DNA from: Tipula vernalis
Taxonomy: Eukaryota; Arthropoda; Insecta; Diptera; Tipulidae
Assembly (NCBI GenBank): GCA_958295665.1
Contig: OY282560.1
Location: 262,432,641 to 262,496,640 of the forward strand
Reading direction: 5' to 3'
DNA length: 64,000 bases
The position numbers were made by a program, and so were the translations under genes. This document shows positions 1-9,549 of the stretch, one piece after another. The notes below the pieces were generated by a model. The model saw only the letters and a list, made by a program, of their open reading frames with translations, did not search any database and was not told the origin of the DNA. Every line of letters starts with the position of its first letter. The stretch's first letter is position 1.

Positions 1-813
1 GTTCAAACAACCCGAAAAACACATAAATCAATTTTTCACATAAAAGTTTGGCGATCAATTTTATTTTTCCTCCAATGCAATTTTCCAATTTCCATCAACC
101 CTATACACAAAGATTAAGGTTTTTTTTTATTTTGCGTTGTTGTTGTTGTTATTTCAGTTTATTCATCATCGATAATAATAATCTTCATAGTCAACAATCT
201 CGAATGATTTATCCTCCCGAATTAAATTATGCGGTTTTATTAAATTTAATTGATTTTCTTATCGATTACAACAACAACAAAACCAAATTTTGTGATATAA
301 ACAATTTTATTTTTGTTTGTGCGAAATGATTGGATTACTAATCCAAATGAAGAATGGAACTATATTATGCGTAATAATCTTATATAAATATAAGACGATT
401 ATACTTGTACGGGATGGAAGAAATATTGGAAAATTTTGGGAATAATAAAACGGCATTTTAAACAGATGGTAAAACTTTTTGGTTCATAGAGGGTGAAAAT
501 TATTATTTCACGGAAATGTATAACGTATATGGACCCGTATGCCTTACTTTTTGTAGGCGATTAGCTTAAAAGATTTAAATTTGTATGCACTTGGAATTTC
601 GTTGATTTATAGGGATTTTACAAAGTAACTTATATACAAAATATCGATTTACTGTTACGTATTATTTTAGTACCTTCTCACTCAGAATCGTGGCTGTACC
701 ATGACTTTTCTTCTTTCTGAGGGTAATTTGTGAAAATATAGATAAAAATTAAGTATAGGCATCCACAGCCATACCATATAACATTTTGTCCTACAGCATT
801 GTCAGTGTAAACA
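1..813. other. no gene recognised; AT-rich flank
   Basis: I see no coding region with recognisable motifs here. A small (GTT)n tract lies near 133-150 and an (ACA)n tract near 268-280. The open frame at 48-329 is compositionally biased and carries no domain, so I do not call it. The left end of the hAT relic that follows may extend into this stretch, but no terminal inverted repeat was found. Confidence 0.5.
330..346. promoter_or_regulatory. 17-bp palindrome with paired GGATTA/TAATCC
   Basis: The sequence TTGGATTA-C-TAATCCAA is a perfect inverted repeat with a one-base spacer. TAATCC is the known core site of K50 homeodomain proteins (Bicoid/Otx/Pitx class), so two sites face each other. That is a motif observation only. 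No adjacent gene was found that it could regulate, and a chance palindrome in AT-rich DNA remains possible. Confidence 0.25.
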
Positions 814-2511
814 TTAAAATCCCAAATTGTAAACATTTGGGTTTGATATTTCCCTAGTAGGACATTGAGAATCAAAATAATTCCAAATTGGATTAGAAGT
901 ATCCACTTCATTTTCCGATTCTTCATTTTCATTTGGTGCCGCTGTTCCTTGTGCCTTTTGAATAAGATCACACATTAGCCTTAACAAACGGTCTTTTGCC
1001 TGACTTTGGATTGATTCGGAAAATGTTATATTTTTGAACCTTGGGCCCAGGTATGTTGCCATCTGCAATGTATAGTTCCGGTCCCCATTTAGGAAACGTT
1101 GTTTCATTTTTCAAATTAAAATTACACCTGCTAATGAGATGGTTTTGGCCTTTGTAACCGATAAATAGTGTTTTAAGCCTTCGATGATTACCATTGTTTT
1201 TGAAAACGTTACCTTCTTTTCGGCGCTTAGCTCTGCTGTTGAGCTATCGAATGGCTTTAATACGAGGCAGAGTTCTTGTAGCGTTTGCTTAGAAATATAG
1301 CAGCCGCCGTGGGCTCTTGTGCTTGGCAGAATCTGAAATTAAAAATCACGTTTATATGAGTTGTTACCTTTCAAACATACGGAATGTGGAATTCCATCTG
1401 GTCGTTACGTTATTAATTAGTTTTAATGGATTGGACGTACTTCTGTGGAAGTATTCGACTATAGCTTTCACTTTCTTTTGAATTTCCTCGATTTCTTTTA
1501 TGCCAGCAGTTTTAATAGCAGCCGTTATGTTTATAGCATTGTCAATTGATGGTGCGGATAACACATCGAAGGTTTTAAAAACCAGCAGCTTTAATACCAG
1601 CCGTTATGTTTGCAGCATTGTCCGTTACCACTACATTAACTTTCTTGCCCAGCGAAAAATTCGCTATACATTTAAGAAGGTTATCTTTAATGTTCTCTGC
1701 TGTGTGTCTCGACGATGAAACGTCGATACAATCTAATAAGACACTGGCCATTTGCCAATCTTTTGTTATAAAATGGCCAATGATCGCCATCATTTAGTTC
1801 TGCGTACTTTGAGAGGTCCATATATCGCTGGTTATGGAAATATTTTCTGCTTGCTTTATGTGATTGCTTACCAATTGAAAACAATTTTCGTAAGCCTGTG
1901 CCAATAAAGATTTTGTAATCATCGACCGTGATGGAAGTTGATTACCGGGATCAAGCGCTTTTGTGTAATTGATAAAGCCTTGATCGTTTACGATTGAGAA
2001 AGATTGAAAATCTCTAATAATAAATTTCAATAAAACAGAATTTCTTCTTTAGTGCCTTGAAATGGATGCTGGTCGTTCTATAAAACTCGTCAGTTTCATT
2101 TGTTGTAGGCGTAACAGGTTGGAGGTAGAAGCGGTATCATTGGATGACGGTATTTCGGCTCTACGACTTCTGTAAACACAGTGCGTGAAGTTCTGGGAAC
2201 ATTTGATGGTTCAGAATTTTCGTGAAGTCGCACAACTGGAAACAATGGAGTACTTGCTGCGCAAGGCATACTTTGTGCCGACTGCATCCCTGGCTCTTCA
2301 ACTGTTACAGAACTACAGCTGGCTTGATGTTTTGTGACTGTGAAATTTGGCAATATTGTTCAATGTTTGTGTGTGAGATGCCGTTTTAAGTTGGAAATAG
2401 CACCTCCTTTGTACGACAAAACACTTTTGCATAAGCCGCACTTTGCTCTGTTATCATTCAAGTCAGTGAAGTGGAGCCAAATTTCACTTCGTTTTCGTTG
2501 AGATGAAGCCA
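814..2511 (-). pseudogene. hAT-superfamily (ZBED-like) transposase relic
   Basis: Read on the minus strand, the gene begins at 2511 with a BED zinc finger: MASSQRKRSEIWLHF, then C-x2-C (KCGLC) and a distal HLTHKH. It continues through the linker, DFQSFSIVNDQGF near 2010, LPSRSMITKSLL, ITSDIWTS, VVTDNAANI near 1610-1640, and TTRWNSTF near 1390. These are the usual landmarks of ZBED/hAT transposases in the usual order. The frame is broken many times: a stop directly after the BED finger, further stops and shifts, and an internal duplication at 1501-1622. The C-terminal hAT dimerisation block is not recognisable, so the element looks truncated at its left side. No 8-bp target duplication or terminal repeat was found. 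The superfamily is fairly certain; the family is not. Confidence 0.8.
1501..1622 (-). repeat. partial tandem duplication inside the hAT relic
   Basis: Two diverged copies of about 40 bp, at about 1501-1541 and 1582-1622, both encode the NAA/INITAxIKxAG peptide on the minus strand and both end in GCATTGTC on the plus strand. They are separated by about 40 bp. An intact hAT transposase has this motif once, so the repeat marks a local duplication in the decaying gene. Confidence 0.6.
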
Positions 2512-3470
2512 TATTTGGTTAAAAATGTGTTAAATATTTAAAATTAAGACTAAGAATTAGCAAATGTAAAATAGTACCACAAAAATAGTTTTATGTTAAA
2601 GCTAATTACCGCTCAAGAAAGTACAAAGTACTTTACAAACTACACTTTAATTGCAGATCACACACTTTAATTGCATTTTTTGTCCACCAGATCAACCAAA
2701 ACCCAAAAAAATCACAAATAACACCACTAATAAAAACCTGCAGCACCAATTACCATAACCACGCTCCAAAAAATTTAAAATTCGCAAAATATCAAAAAAT
2801 AACTACACAAGTAAACCTGGCCGTTGAATCTATGCGGTATATCCAATTGTTTAAAAAAAGTTGAATTGTAAAGCATAAAGACCGACATTATATCGACACC
2901 CACACTAATTTCGAATAGTGGTGAAAAAATTAACTACGGATTTCATTTGCTGAAATTTAAAAATAATTAAGCTCAAAATGTAAATTGAAATACGGATTCA
3001 ATAAAGATTATTTAATGGCTAGAATCTTCAAATAATCTGAAGGAAGGAAGGCCAGATTCATACGGACTATGCATTGGTTATTTGCTTCTTACTTGGCTAC
3101 ATCAGAGCACTATATAACTCGTAATTGCAAAAGTTAATTTTTTGATTTAAAATTATAAAAAATGCATTTTAGTAATATTATGTTAATTTTAAAATGATTG
3201 AAGTTTCCAACAAAATTATTTATCTTTAAGGTATGCGGCTTCAGCCTCGTAAACACACTCTTTGGTGAACTAACAAACCTTGAGTTAGGGGCCCATATTT
3301 TTTGGAAAGCATTCCATAATAAATATGAAATTAAACTGCGGTTTCGTAAAACTTTTCACAAGGCGTTACGCCAAAAAACAGAAGTAAGGTGTTTCTGATG
3401 TGATGTAAATATTTATTTAAAAAATCGTTGATTTTTTTTGTTAATAAAAATTGTCTATTTATAAATACTA
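2512..3470. other. no gene recognised
   Basis: This is AT-rich sequence between the hAT relic and the mariner left end. It may include 5' non-coding sequence of the hAT element, whose right end should lie here, but no matching terminal repeat is visible. A 66-codon open frame at 3198-3398 has no recognisable features. Confidence 0.5.
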
Positions 3471-3523
3471 CCTTGATCAAAAAGTTCCCGGAATTTATTC
3501 AGAAAATTAAAAATACAAGTTTA

Positions 3524-3668
3524 TTAATCTAAATCTATACTGTCCCCTTCACAGTAATCCCCATCGACTACAACACACTTATGCCAGCGCTTGATCCAAT
3601 CCTCGAAACATTTTTTATATTCGGTTTTCGGTATATCGGCTGCTGAAACGCGTTCCCCGTAATGGCTT
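3524..3668 (-). pseudogene. mariner transposase C-terminal fragment
   Basis: The minus-strand translation gives YGERVSAADIPKTEYKKCFE, then DWIKRWHKC and VVVDGDYCEGD before a stop at 3524. This is the characteristic C-terminus of insect mariner transposases, where the stretch around W..RW..C precedes an acidic tail. The coding sequence stops abruptly at the boundary with the LTR element at about 3669. No catalytic residue is included. Confidence 0.75.
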
Positions 3669-4077
3669 TGTAGCGGCTCACTCATGCGTGCTCCGCCACA
3701 AAGTATCACTCACATACATTGGCGTCTGAGTTTACCCAACCACTAATGCAACGTCTTCACGCCGCTCATCGTTGACATTACCATTTGGGAACACACGCAT
3801 TCAACCAATGAACTACTGTCTCTTCCACATGAAGAGACAACAAAAAAAACAAAATTAAATTAAATCTTCTTTCACTTCAGTCTGCTCTCGATCGTCAATA
3901 AGGCGACATGCCGCCCAACTCGCACGGTGGTGATAGTAATATATTGTACAAAAATGGTGGAAAATAAAATTGTGAGTTTGCAAAATAATTAAAATAAAAA
4001 AAAATGTGACTAAAATAAATTAAAAAAATTTAATCGACAAAATGGTGTACAATTATTTATTTGTGAACGTGCTATAT
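3669..4077 (+). repeat. left LTR of the short LTR element
   Basis: It starts TGTAGCGG, directly after the broken mariner frame, and ends just before the TGGTGACC primer-binding site. Bases from 3669 to about 4013 are matched by the right LTR with scattered substitutions. The last part, containing GTGAACGTGCTATA, has no partner on the right. The length is about 409 bp. Confidence 0.7.
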
Positions 4078-4095
4078 TGGTGACCACCGTCGTTC
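4078..4095 (+). promoter_or_regulatory. primer-binding site (tRNA-Trp-like)
   Basis: TGGTGACCACCG begins immediately after the left LTR. The same 12 bases begin the internal region of the large element at 59585. Gypsy elements of the CsRn1 type are known to use a tRNA-Trp primer, whose 3' end gives TGGTGACC as complement. The downstream bases differ from a perfect match. Confidence 0.55.
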
Positions 4096-4168
4096 GTTTT
4101 TACGGAAAGAAACACGCGAAAATAGGAAAAGCACATGTTTTTTTTTAATGCAAATATTTTTTTGGACA

Positions 4169-4195
4169 CCTGGTACGAACTTGTACCAGGTAAAT
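4169..4195 (+). promoter_or_regulatory. leader hairpin overlapping a splice-donor-like GGTAAAT
   Basis: CCTGGTAC (4169-4176) pairs perfectly with GTACCAGG (4183-4190) around a six-base loop. The stem runs directly into AG|GTAAAT, which resembles a 5' splice site. The related element has two hairpins at 59.7 and 60.2 kb, each followed within about six bases by GTGAGTA. A role in packaging, dimerisation or splice control is inference. Confidence 0.4.
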
Positions 4196-4495
4196 GGTAC
4201 GTACCACTTATTTATAAAATAAAATATATTTTCATGTGTGGTGTCAAATATATGAATATAGACATATAATTTATATATACATATTATTATTTTTTAATTT
4301 TTTTGTAAATGGTGTATGGCCGCAATCCACATCGGCACACAAACGCCGACCACACCCAACAAAATGGAGTCATATTCATTCAATACATGCATACGGGCAG
4401 ACATCGTACACACTTATTACACCATTATCGCTGCCGCAGTTAGCATGGACAGCGGTAACATCACCATTACCATCACCATTTCGGTGATCTCACAA

Positions 4496-4760
4496 GCTGG
4501 CAGCATCATCATCATCATCATTATCATAATCACTATCCTGACCACCATGACGACAACAGTAGCAGAAACACCAGCCGGCAGTCATATGATCGCCATCTTT
4601 ACATCAGGCAGCATAATTATATCGCTGTCTTCATCGCCTTTGCCATCGTCATCGCTCTCATCGTCATTGCGACCACCATCGGCAAGCAGCGGAACAACAC
4701 CATCACCGCCAACGCCTTCAACAGGGACACCATCAGCACCGACAACAACACCATAACTAA
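4496..4760 (+). repeat. CAT/ATC-rich low-complexity tract
   Basis: The stretch contains a (CAT)n run at about 4504-4521, then serine/threonine/proline-biased codon triplets such as repeated CATC, TCATCG and CACCATC. It keeps a frame open from 4316 to 4756 because of its composition. The predicted protein is only poly-Ile, Ser, Thr and Pro, so I treat it as simple sequence inside the LTR element. Confidence 0.6.
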
Positions 4761-4980
4761 ATTTCTTTTTATTATTATAATGTACATTTTTTACCACCAT
4801 ATTTCTCTGGTTCATTTATTTGTTTTCTATTATATTCCGGGTTCATTTTGTTTTATTTTCATTTTTTTTCAATCAATAAAGTTTTCTTTTGTTTTATTCA
4901 AATGGCTCAGCAAAGGTCGTATAGCAAAACAACCACCCAGCAATTCCCAACCGCACTCCCCACCGCCTTTTATATGGCCA

Positions 4981-5120
4981 CAGTCGAGACTCACTTCGAC
5001 TGCCGCCGTATAACTTTCCATGTCACTGGGACACAGTCGAGAGTCACTTCGACTGTCCCACCCTCTCACGAGAAAGTCGAGACTCAAATCGACTTTCTCC
5101 GGCCACAGTCGAGTCCGTGG
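4981..5120 (+). repeat. array of GTCGA hairpins with covarying stems
   Basis: Three hairpins follow one another. CAGTCGA/TCGACTG is at 4981-5002, ACAGTCGA/TCGACTGT at 5033-5056 and GAGAAAGTCGA/TCGACTTTCTC at 5070-5099. All have 8-base loops beginning GA. The bases outside GTCGA change on both sides together, which preserves pairing. A fourth, weaker one (CCAC...GTGG) sits at 5103-5120. A similar arm pair occurs in the pol region of the larger element near 63516. Confidence 0.6.
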
Positions 5121-5571
5121 ACAATTCATTTTCTGATCTGACATGTCACAGCTTTGCAAACAATGACATGGAAACTCGGTCGCTGCACCATTCTTGTGTC
5201 AGACTGGTATGGTGTACAGTGAGGGAAGACAAGAGGTACACATCAGGTATTGGTCGAAGCCCCTTGCTCCCAACTGCACACTCACTCACTTGCGTCACCA
5301 GACATCTTCAAATAGCTCTGTCTGCAGCACAACACACTTCAGTGAAGGAAGATAAGAGATACTCATCTCGACGAACATCCTCCTTCACAGCTACTGACGC
5401 AAGCATCGACCGACCACATTCTCTTCCATTACCTCTGTCCACCTGCACATCGCCTCAATTAATGTCCAGTGGATTGGCATTTCAATTGAGCGACTGCCAC
5501 CTCTGTTTAGCTGATCTGAACACAGACAGACTGAAACCAACCATGTTTCGCAGGAACAAGAAAATCACTTG

Positions 5572-5582
5572 CGGGGGAGTCC
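5572..5582 (+). promoter_or_regulatory. polypurine tract before right LTR
   Basis: GCGGGGGAG precedes TGTAGCGG, the first bases of the right LTR, as expected for the plus-strand primer of an LTR retroelement. The tract is short. The open frame at 5117-5587 that runs into it has no recognised domain. Confidence 0.5.
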
Positions 5583-5925
5583 TGTAGCGGCTCACTCATG
5601 CGTGCTCCGCCACAAAGTATCACTCACATACAGCCTTGGCCAAAAATATAAAGCACCCCTATCTATTAGCATTATACATATATTAATATTATGTCTTTCT
5701 AAACAATGGGTGTTAACGAACGAGTCATCCCACCGAATGCGACCCTTAATTATTGAAAATCACCAATTTTTGTTTTGTTTTAGGTTCTTAACAAGAAGTT
5801 GTAGCGTCGTAAAATTTTTTTATTTTAGTTTTGTATTTGATCGTGTGCAGTCTTCACATAAAGTGTTTTAAATCAAAAAGAGTTTTCGTAAGTTTTTTGA
5901 GAAAAAAAGTGTGTTTGTGATAATT

Positions 5926-7081
5926 ATGCCTAAAGCGTACCAACTCAGTGAAGGAATAAGGGCATAAATTGTGTTGTTGGATTCCCAGGGTGTAAGCCAA
6001 ATTAAAATATCCCAAAAATTAAAATGCTCTCGTGGAGCAGTTCAATCTACATTGAAAAGGGTTAAAGAGACCGGGGACTATGCCTATAAACTACGCTCAG
6101 GCAGAAATCGTATCACTTCGGTAAGAGACGATCGACAAATTGTGCGAAAATCTCTCAAAAACCGAAGAAAAACATCTGCTGAGATAGCTGCAGAGCATTT
6201 AACAGAACAAGAAGTTCACATTTCGGCACGGACAGTTAGAAGAAGGCTCCTGCAAGCTGGATTGAAAGGTTGTAAAGCAAGAAAAAAACCTTTGCTCTCA
6301 CTTACCAACATAAAAAGTCGCTTGAGAGGGGCTCGAGAACACAAACATTGGAATGACGTGGATTGGGCGAGAGTTGTTTGGTCAGATGAATCTACTTTTG
6401 AGGTAAATATAAAAAATAAATATTAAAAAATAATTAGTCAAAAAAAAAAAATAAAAAATTGTGCTATGTATTTTAAAAGAATTAATAGAGAAATTTATGT
6501 TAAATTTGATGGAATTCTTATAGATTTTTGGAACTCCTGGCACAACCATCGTAAGAAGAAGAGTCGGGGAAGCATACAATCCTGATTGTATAGTGCCTAC
6601 CGTAAAGCATGGAGGGGGTAAACTGATGGTGTGGGGTTGTATGGCATCATCAAGGGTGGGAAAACTGTTGTTTTGTGAGGGTCCGATGAACAGTACCAAC
6701 TATGTTACCGTCCTCGAGGCTGCATTGAATGCCTCAATTCGGCAAATCTTTGGGGAAACGGATAGTTCTTCGATAATTTATCAACAGGATAATGCCCCCT
6801 GCCATACTTCCCGCGTTACGATGAGTTGGTTTCGAAAAAAACAAATTCGAGTCATGGACTGGCCCGCCCAGTCACCAGACCTAAATCCCATTGAAAATTT
6901 GTGGTCAATTTTTAAAAAAAAAATCAAGGATCGCAGTATGACTTCAAAGGAAAACCTCAAACGTGCGCTGACAGAGGAATGGAAAAATATATCGAGAAAT
7001 ACCTGCGAAAAATTAGTACGGTCGATGAATAAAAGAGTCCTGGCTGTCATCAAAGCCAAAGGAGGACCTACAAAATACTAA
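5926..7081 (+). pseudogene. Tc1-like transposase, one early stop, contains an intron
   Basis: The gene starts at ATG 5926 (MPKAYQLSEGIRA) and meets a TAA at 5965-5967. The frame then stays open through a helix-turn-helix region (ISQKLKCSRGAVQSTLKRVK) and a second domain (TVRRRLLQAGLKG). It reaches WSDESTFE, which holds the first catalytic Asp. A GT-AG interval at 6403-6523 follows, and the frame resumes with IFGTPGTTIVRRRVGEAY, TVKHGGGKLMVWG, QQDNAPCHTS (second Asp) and SPDLNPIENLW (Glu), ending at 7081. There are 34 residues between Asp and Glu, the Tc1 signature. Only the single early nonsense codon visibly spoils the gene. An internal start after it would lose little of the first helix-turn-helix, so residual activity cannot be excluded. 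Confidence 0.85.
6403..6523 (+). other. putative 121-nt spliceosomal intron in Tc1 transposase
   Basis: GAG|GTAAAT opens and TTCTTATAG|ATT closes an AT-rich interval with several in-frame stops. Removing 121 nt rejoins two transposase frames in phase 0 exactly between the DESTFE and IFGTPG motifs. Introns are known in some Tc1-type transposase genes such as Minos. Splicing itself is inferred. Confidence 0.75.
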
Positions 7082-7493
7082 AATTAATAAAATATAAAAA
7101 GTATTTCCTAAAAATATTGAGTTTTAATTTTTGTCTTCATTCGTTTTGTAGATACTGCAATTTGGGAGGGGTGCTTTATAATTTTGGCCAAGGCTGTACA
7201 TTGGCGTCTGAGTCTACCCAACCACTAATGCAACGTCTTCACGCCGCTCAACGTTGACATTACCATTTGGGAACACACGCATTCAACCAATGAACTACTG
7301 TGTCTTCCACATGAAGAGACAACAAAAAAAACAAAATGAAATTAAATCTTCTTTCACTTCAGTCTGCTCTCGATCGTCAATAAGGCGACATGCCGCCCAA
7401 CTCACACGGTGGTGATAACAATATATTGTACAAAAATGGTGGAAAATAAAAGTGTGCGTTTGTAAAATAAATAAATAAAAAAACATTTGACTA

Positions 7494-7770
7494 CGACTGC
7501 TTTACGCAATCGTCTCATAACGCCCAAATAATACTCTTTGTTTACGGTCTGGCCTTCTGGCAAAAATTCATGATGCACTACACCGTTGTAATCCATGAAA
7601 ACCGTGAGCATTGCCTTCTTTTTTGACTGAAAACGACGTGGTTTTTTTTAGTGAACGCCATTCACTTGCCTGATGTCTGGATTGCGTGGCGTACTCATAA
7701 ACCCACGTCTCGTCTCCAGTAATGATCCTTTTGATGAATGTGAGATCGGATTCAGCCTCGCAAATCATGT
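7494..7770 (-). pseudogene. mariner transposase central fragment
   Basis: The minus-strand translation shows FIKRIITGDETWVYEYATQS, the canonical mariner motif with the first catalytic Asp. After a shift in an A-run come AMLTVFMDYNGVVHHEFLPE and GQTVNKEYYLGVMRRLRKAV. The sequence then meets the right LTR of the inserted retroelement. Upstream (7770-7966), in place of the N-terminal DNA-binding domain, only non-coding leader-like sequence reaches the terminal repeat. The fragment is therefore internally deleted as well as interrupted. Confidence 0.8.
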
Positions 7771-7993
7771 CTAAAATTTTAAATAATTTCTAAAATTGTA
7801 AATAATCGCCAACACACACAGAGATAGATGTACTCTTGACTACGTAACTTTTGCAAATGTCAAGCTATGACGCTAAGATTTAGAGGAAATATCAACAACA
7901 GATGTCCCAACTTAACAAAAAACTAAAGAACTCAAATCGGAACGATGGGAGCGCCACACGGTGGTTATTCCGGGAACTTGTTGATCAAGGTTA

Positions 7994-9549
7994 TGTGTTT
8001 AATTTTTAATTTATACCTAGAACGATTTAGAGTTACATTCCTGCATCAAGAGTACCATCGCGAATTGCTTGTTGGATCCCAGATTTTTTTTAACGTTGAA
8101 ATTTCAGACTATAGGTGTTTTTTTATAAAAAAAAGATGTTATAACTAAATATTTGTACCTAGTCGTTTGAACCTAAAGTAGATTACATAGAGTTATGCTC
8201 ACCTTGGAGTGGTATATTTAGCGTTTACTTACAATAAATATTAACCATGTTGAATAAAACTTCCTCTCCAAATCCTATCGACCGAACACCAGTTATAAGC
8301 CATTACGGAATACAATACGAATTGGAATCAAAATAAAATTGCTTTGTCGTTTGTCATTGTAATTTATAAAATTGGAATTAATTTTGATGAAAATCAGTCA
8401 AATAAAACAGTATCATTTTGCTTTGATATTTTTGTTATGCTTTATATTTCAAATTGTGAACGATTAAATACATTTTGGTGGATCTATTTTATTTTTATCA
8501 TTTTTTACTTATCGTTTTAGTTCTTTTAAATTAAATCTTAAATATTAAAACTTAAATAAATTAAACAAATTTGAATATAAAAATTTCGCGCATTCCAAAA
8601 CAGAAACATACGAGTACAGGGCACTTTAAGTTAAAATGTAGGTAACTTCAACATAAACGTCTGTAGAATATTTAATATCTAGAAGTATAGGATAGTTGTG
8701 TTGGTTTGGTATAGTGTATTCTACAATAGAAAACAAATTGAACTGGTTACCGAAACCAATATGTAAAAGAAAGAGAAAAGACCCTTATCATTTTTAACCG
8801 AACGTGAACAGTAAACTTTAGATCATCGAAAAACAACTAACCAATTTTATTCTTTTTAACCTATTCTTTTTTCACTAACCCATTTAGACTAGGAGATGGT
8901 TGATGACAGGTGACGATCTCCTATTTTATACCACGTGCCTTTTTAAGGGTTGGTAATTAACCTTAAGATATGAAAGAAAGAAGGGTTTTTGGGCGCTGCT
9001 TGCTTTCGGGACATCAGGAAAATCGCTTTTCTTTTTGTGAAGAATTTTAGTGTTTTATAAGGTAGTACAAACCAATTGAAGCTCTAATAATTGAAGGCAT
9101 GCAATCCGCAGCGGCCGAAAGGGCTCAAAGGGTTACGTAAAAATGAGAAAAATTACAAGGAAGTAATAGTATTCGTAAAATATATTTATTTATTTATTCG
9201 GTAACATGAATTTGGAATTTTCACAAGTGATGTCCACTCCATCATAAACACTCTATTTTGAACGTAGAAGCTCATTCGTAATAGTGCGTAAATGGGAGAG
9301 GTGTACAACATAATTTTATTTAAAACAAATAAATTATTTCAGCCAAGATTAATTCTAAGATGGTATGTTCATTCATAATGGTGTACGCTCTTTCCATTTC
9401 TGCTTCCATGTTAATTAGCACTCCGTATTTTTATTTATTGTGGGCATCCAGTTGAAGGATCTTGACCGGTTGACCCTACTTGAATTGAAAGTAGTCAGCG
9501 ACGAATAACGACATCCAGATTTGTTTCTGTTTGGATTTATGCTAACTCT
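7994..9549. other. no gene recognised
   Basis: This is AT-rich sequence without a supported gene. A (TTTA)n tract near 9181-9198 could be the reverse complement of a retroelement tail, but no LINE coding sequence adjoins it. The 3' part may belong to the gag relic that begins at about 9550. Confidence 0.4.

Larger units (their letters stand above)
5631..7196 (+). mobile_element. Tc1-like DNA transposon (DD34E) with TA duplication
   Basis: The element starts CAGCCTTGGCCAAAA and ends TTTTGGCCAAGGCTG. The terminal repeats of about 29 bp also share the GCACCCC/GGGGTGC segment. TA flanks both ends (5629-5630 and 7197-7198), within LTR sequence that is continuous once the insert is removed. One transposase gene occupies the interior in the plus direction. 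Sharp ends and near-perfect terminal repeats suggest this is the youngest insertion of the nest. Confidence 0.95.
3669..7493 (+). mobile_element. short non-autonomous LTR retroelement (CsRn1/Gypsy-related)
   Basis: A left LTR (3669-4077) and a right LTR (from 5583, split by Tc1, last seen at 7493) share TGTAGCGGCTCACTCATGCG and several hundred further bases. A primer-binding-site-like TGGTGACCACCG follows the left LTR at 4078. It matches the element at 59.6 kb and resembles the complement of a tRNA-Trp 3' end. A purine tract (GCGGGGGAG) sits just before the right LTR. The roughly 1.5 kb interior has no protease, reverse transcriptase or integrase. It holds low-complexity sequence and hairpins, so the element would depend on enzymes supplied by a relative. 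The right LTR lacks the last 70 bp or so present on the left, and no target duplication is visible. Confidence 0.7.
5583..7493 (+). repeat. right LTR of the short LTR element, split by Tc1
   Basis: Bases 5583-5630 and 7197-7493 together repeat the left LTR in order, with the Tc1 element inserted at a TA. The right part covers TTGGCGTCTGAG through GTACAAAAATGG and then AAATAAAAAAACATTTGACTA. The final 70 bp or so of the left LTR have no counterpart before mariner sequence resumes at about 7494. Confidence 0.75.
3471..7990 (-). mobile_element. mariner-like element, split by nested insertions
   Basis: The ends at 3471-3494 and 7967-7990 form an inverted repeat of about 24 bp, starting CCTTGATCAAAAAGTTCCCG on the left, with one mismatch in the right copy. 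The left end is preceded by TA at 3469-3470. On the right a TA lies one base further out, at 7992-7993. Mariner transposase fragments lie just inside both ends on the minus strand: the C-terminus at 3524-3668 and a central part at 7494-7770. Everything between is a later LTR-element insertion that itself carries a Tc1 element. The N-terminal helix-turn-helix region and the core between the two fragments are absent, so the element is non-functional. Confidence 0.8.

Noticed and set aside
48..329. 93-codon open frame at the window start
   Set aside because: It has Phe/Ile/Asn-biased composition, (GTT)n and (ACA)n runs and no motif; it looks like a chance frame in AT-rich DNA.
4316..4756. 146-codon Ile/Ser/Thr/Pro-rich frame
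   Set aside because: It is kept open by CAT/ATC simple repeats inside a non-autonomous LTR element, with no domain and no family resemblance.
5117..5587. 156-codon frame ending at the right LTR
   Set aside because: No protease, RT, integrase or Gag motif is visible. It ends in the purine tract, so it was not called as a gene, although a decayed pol C-terminus is conceivable.
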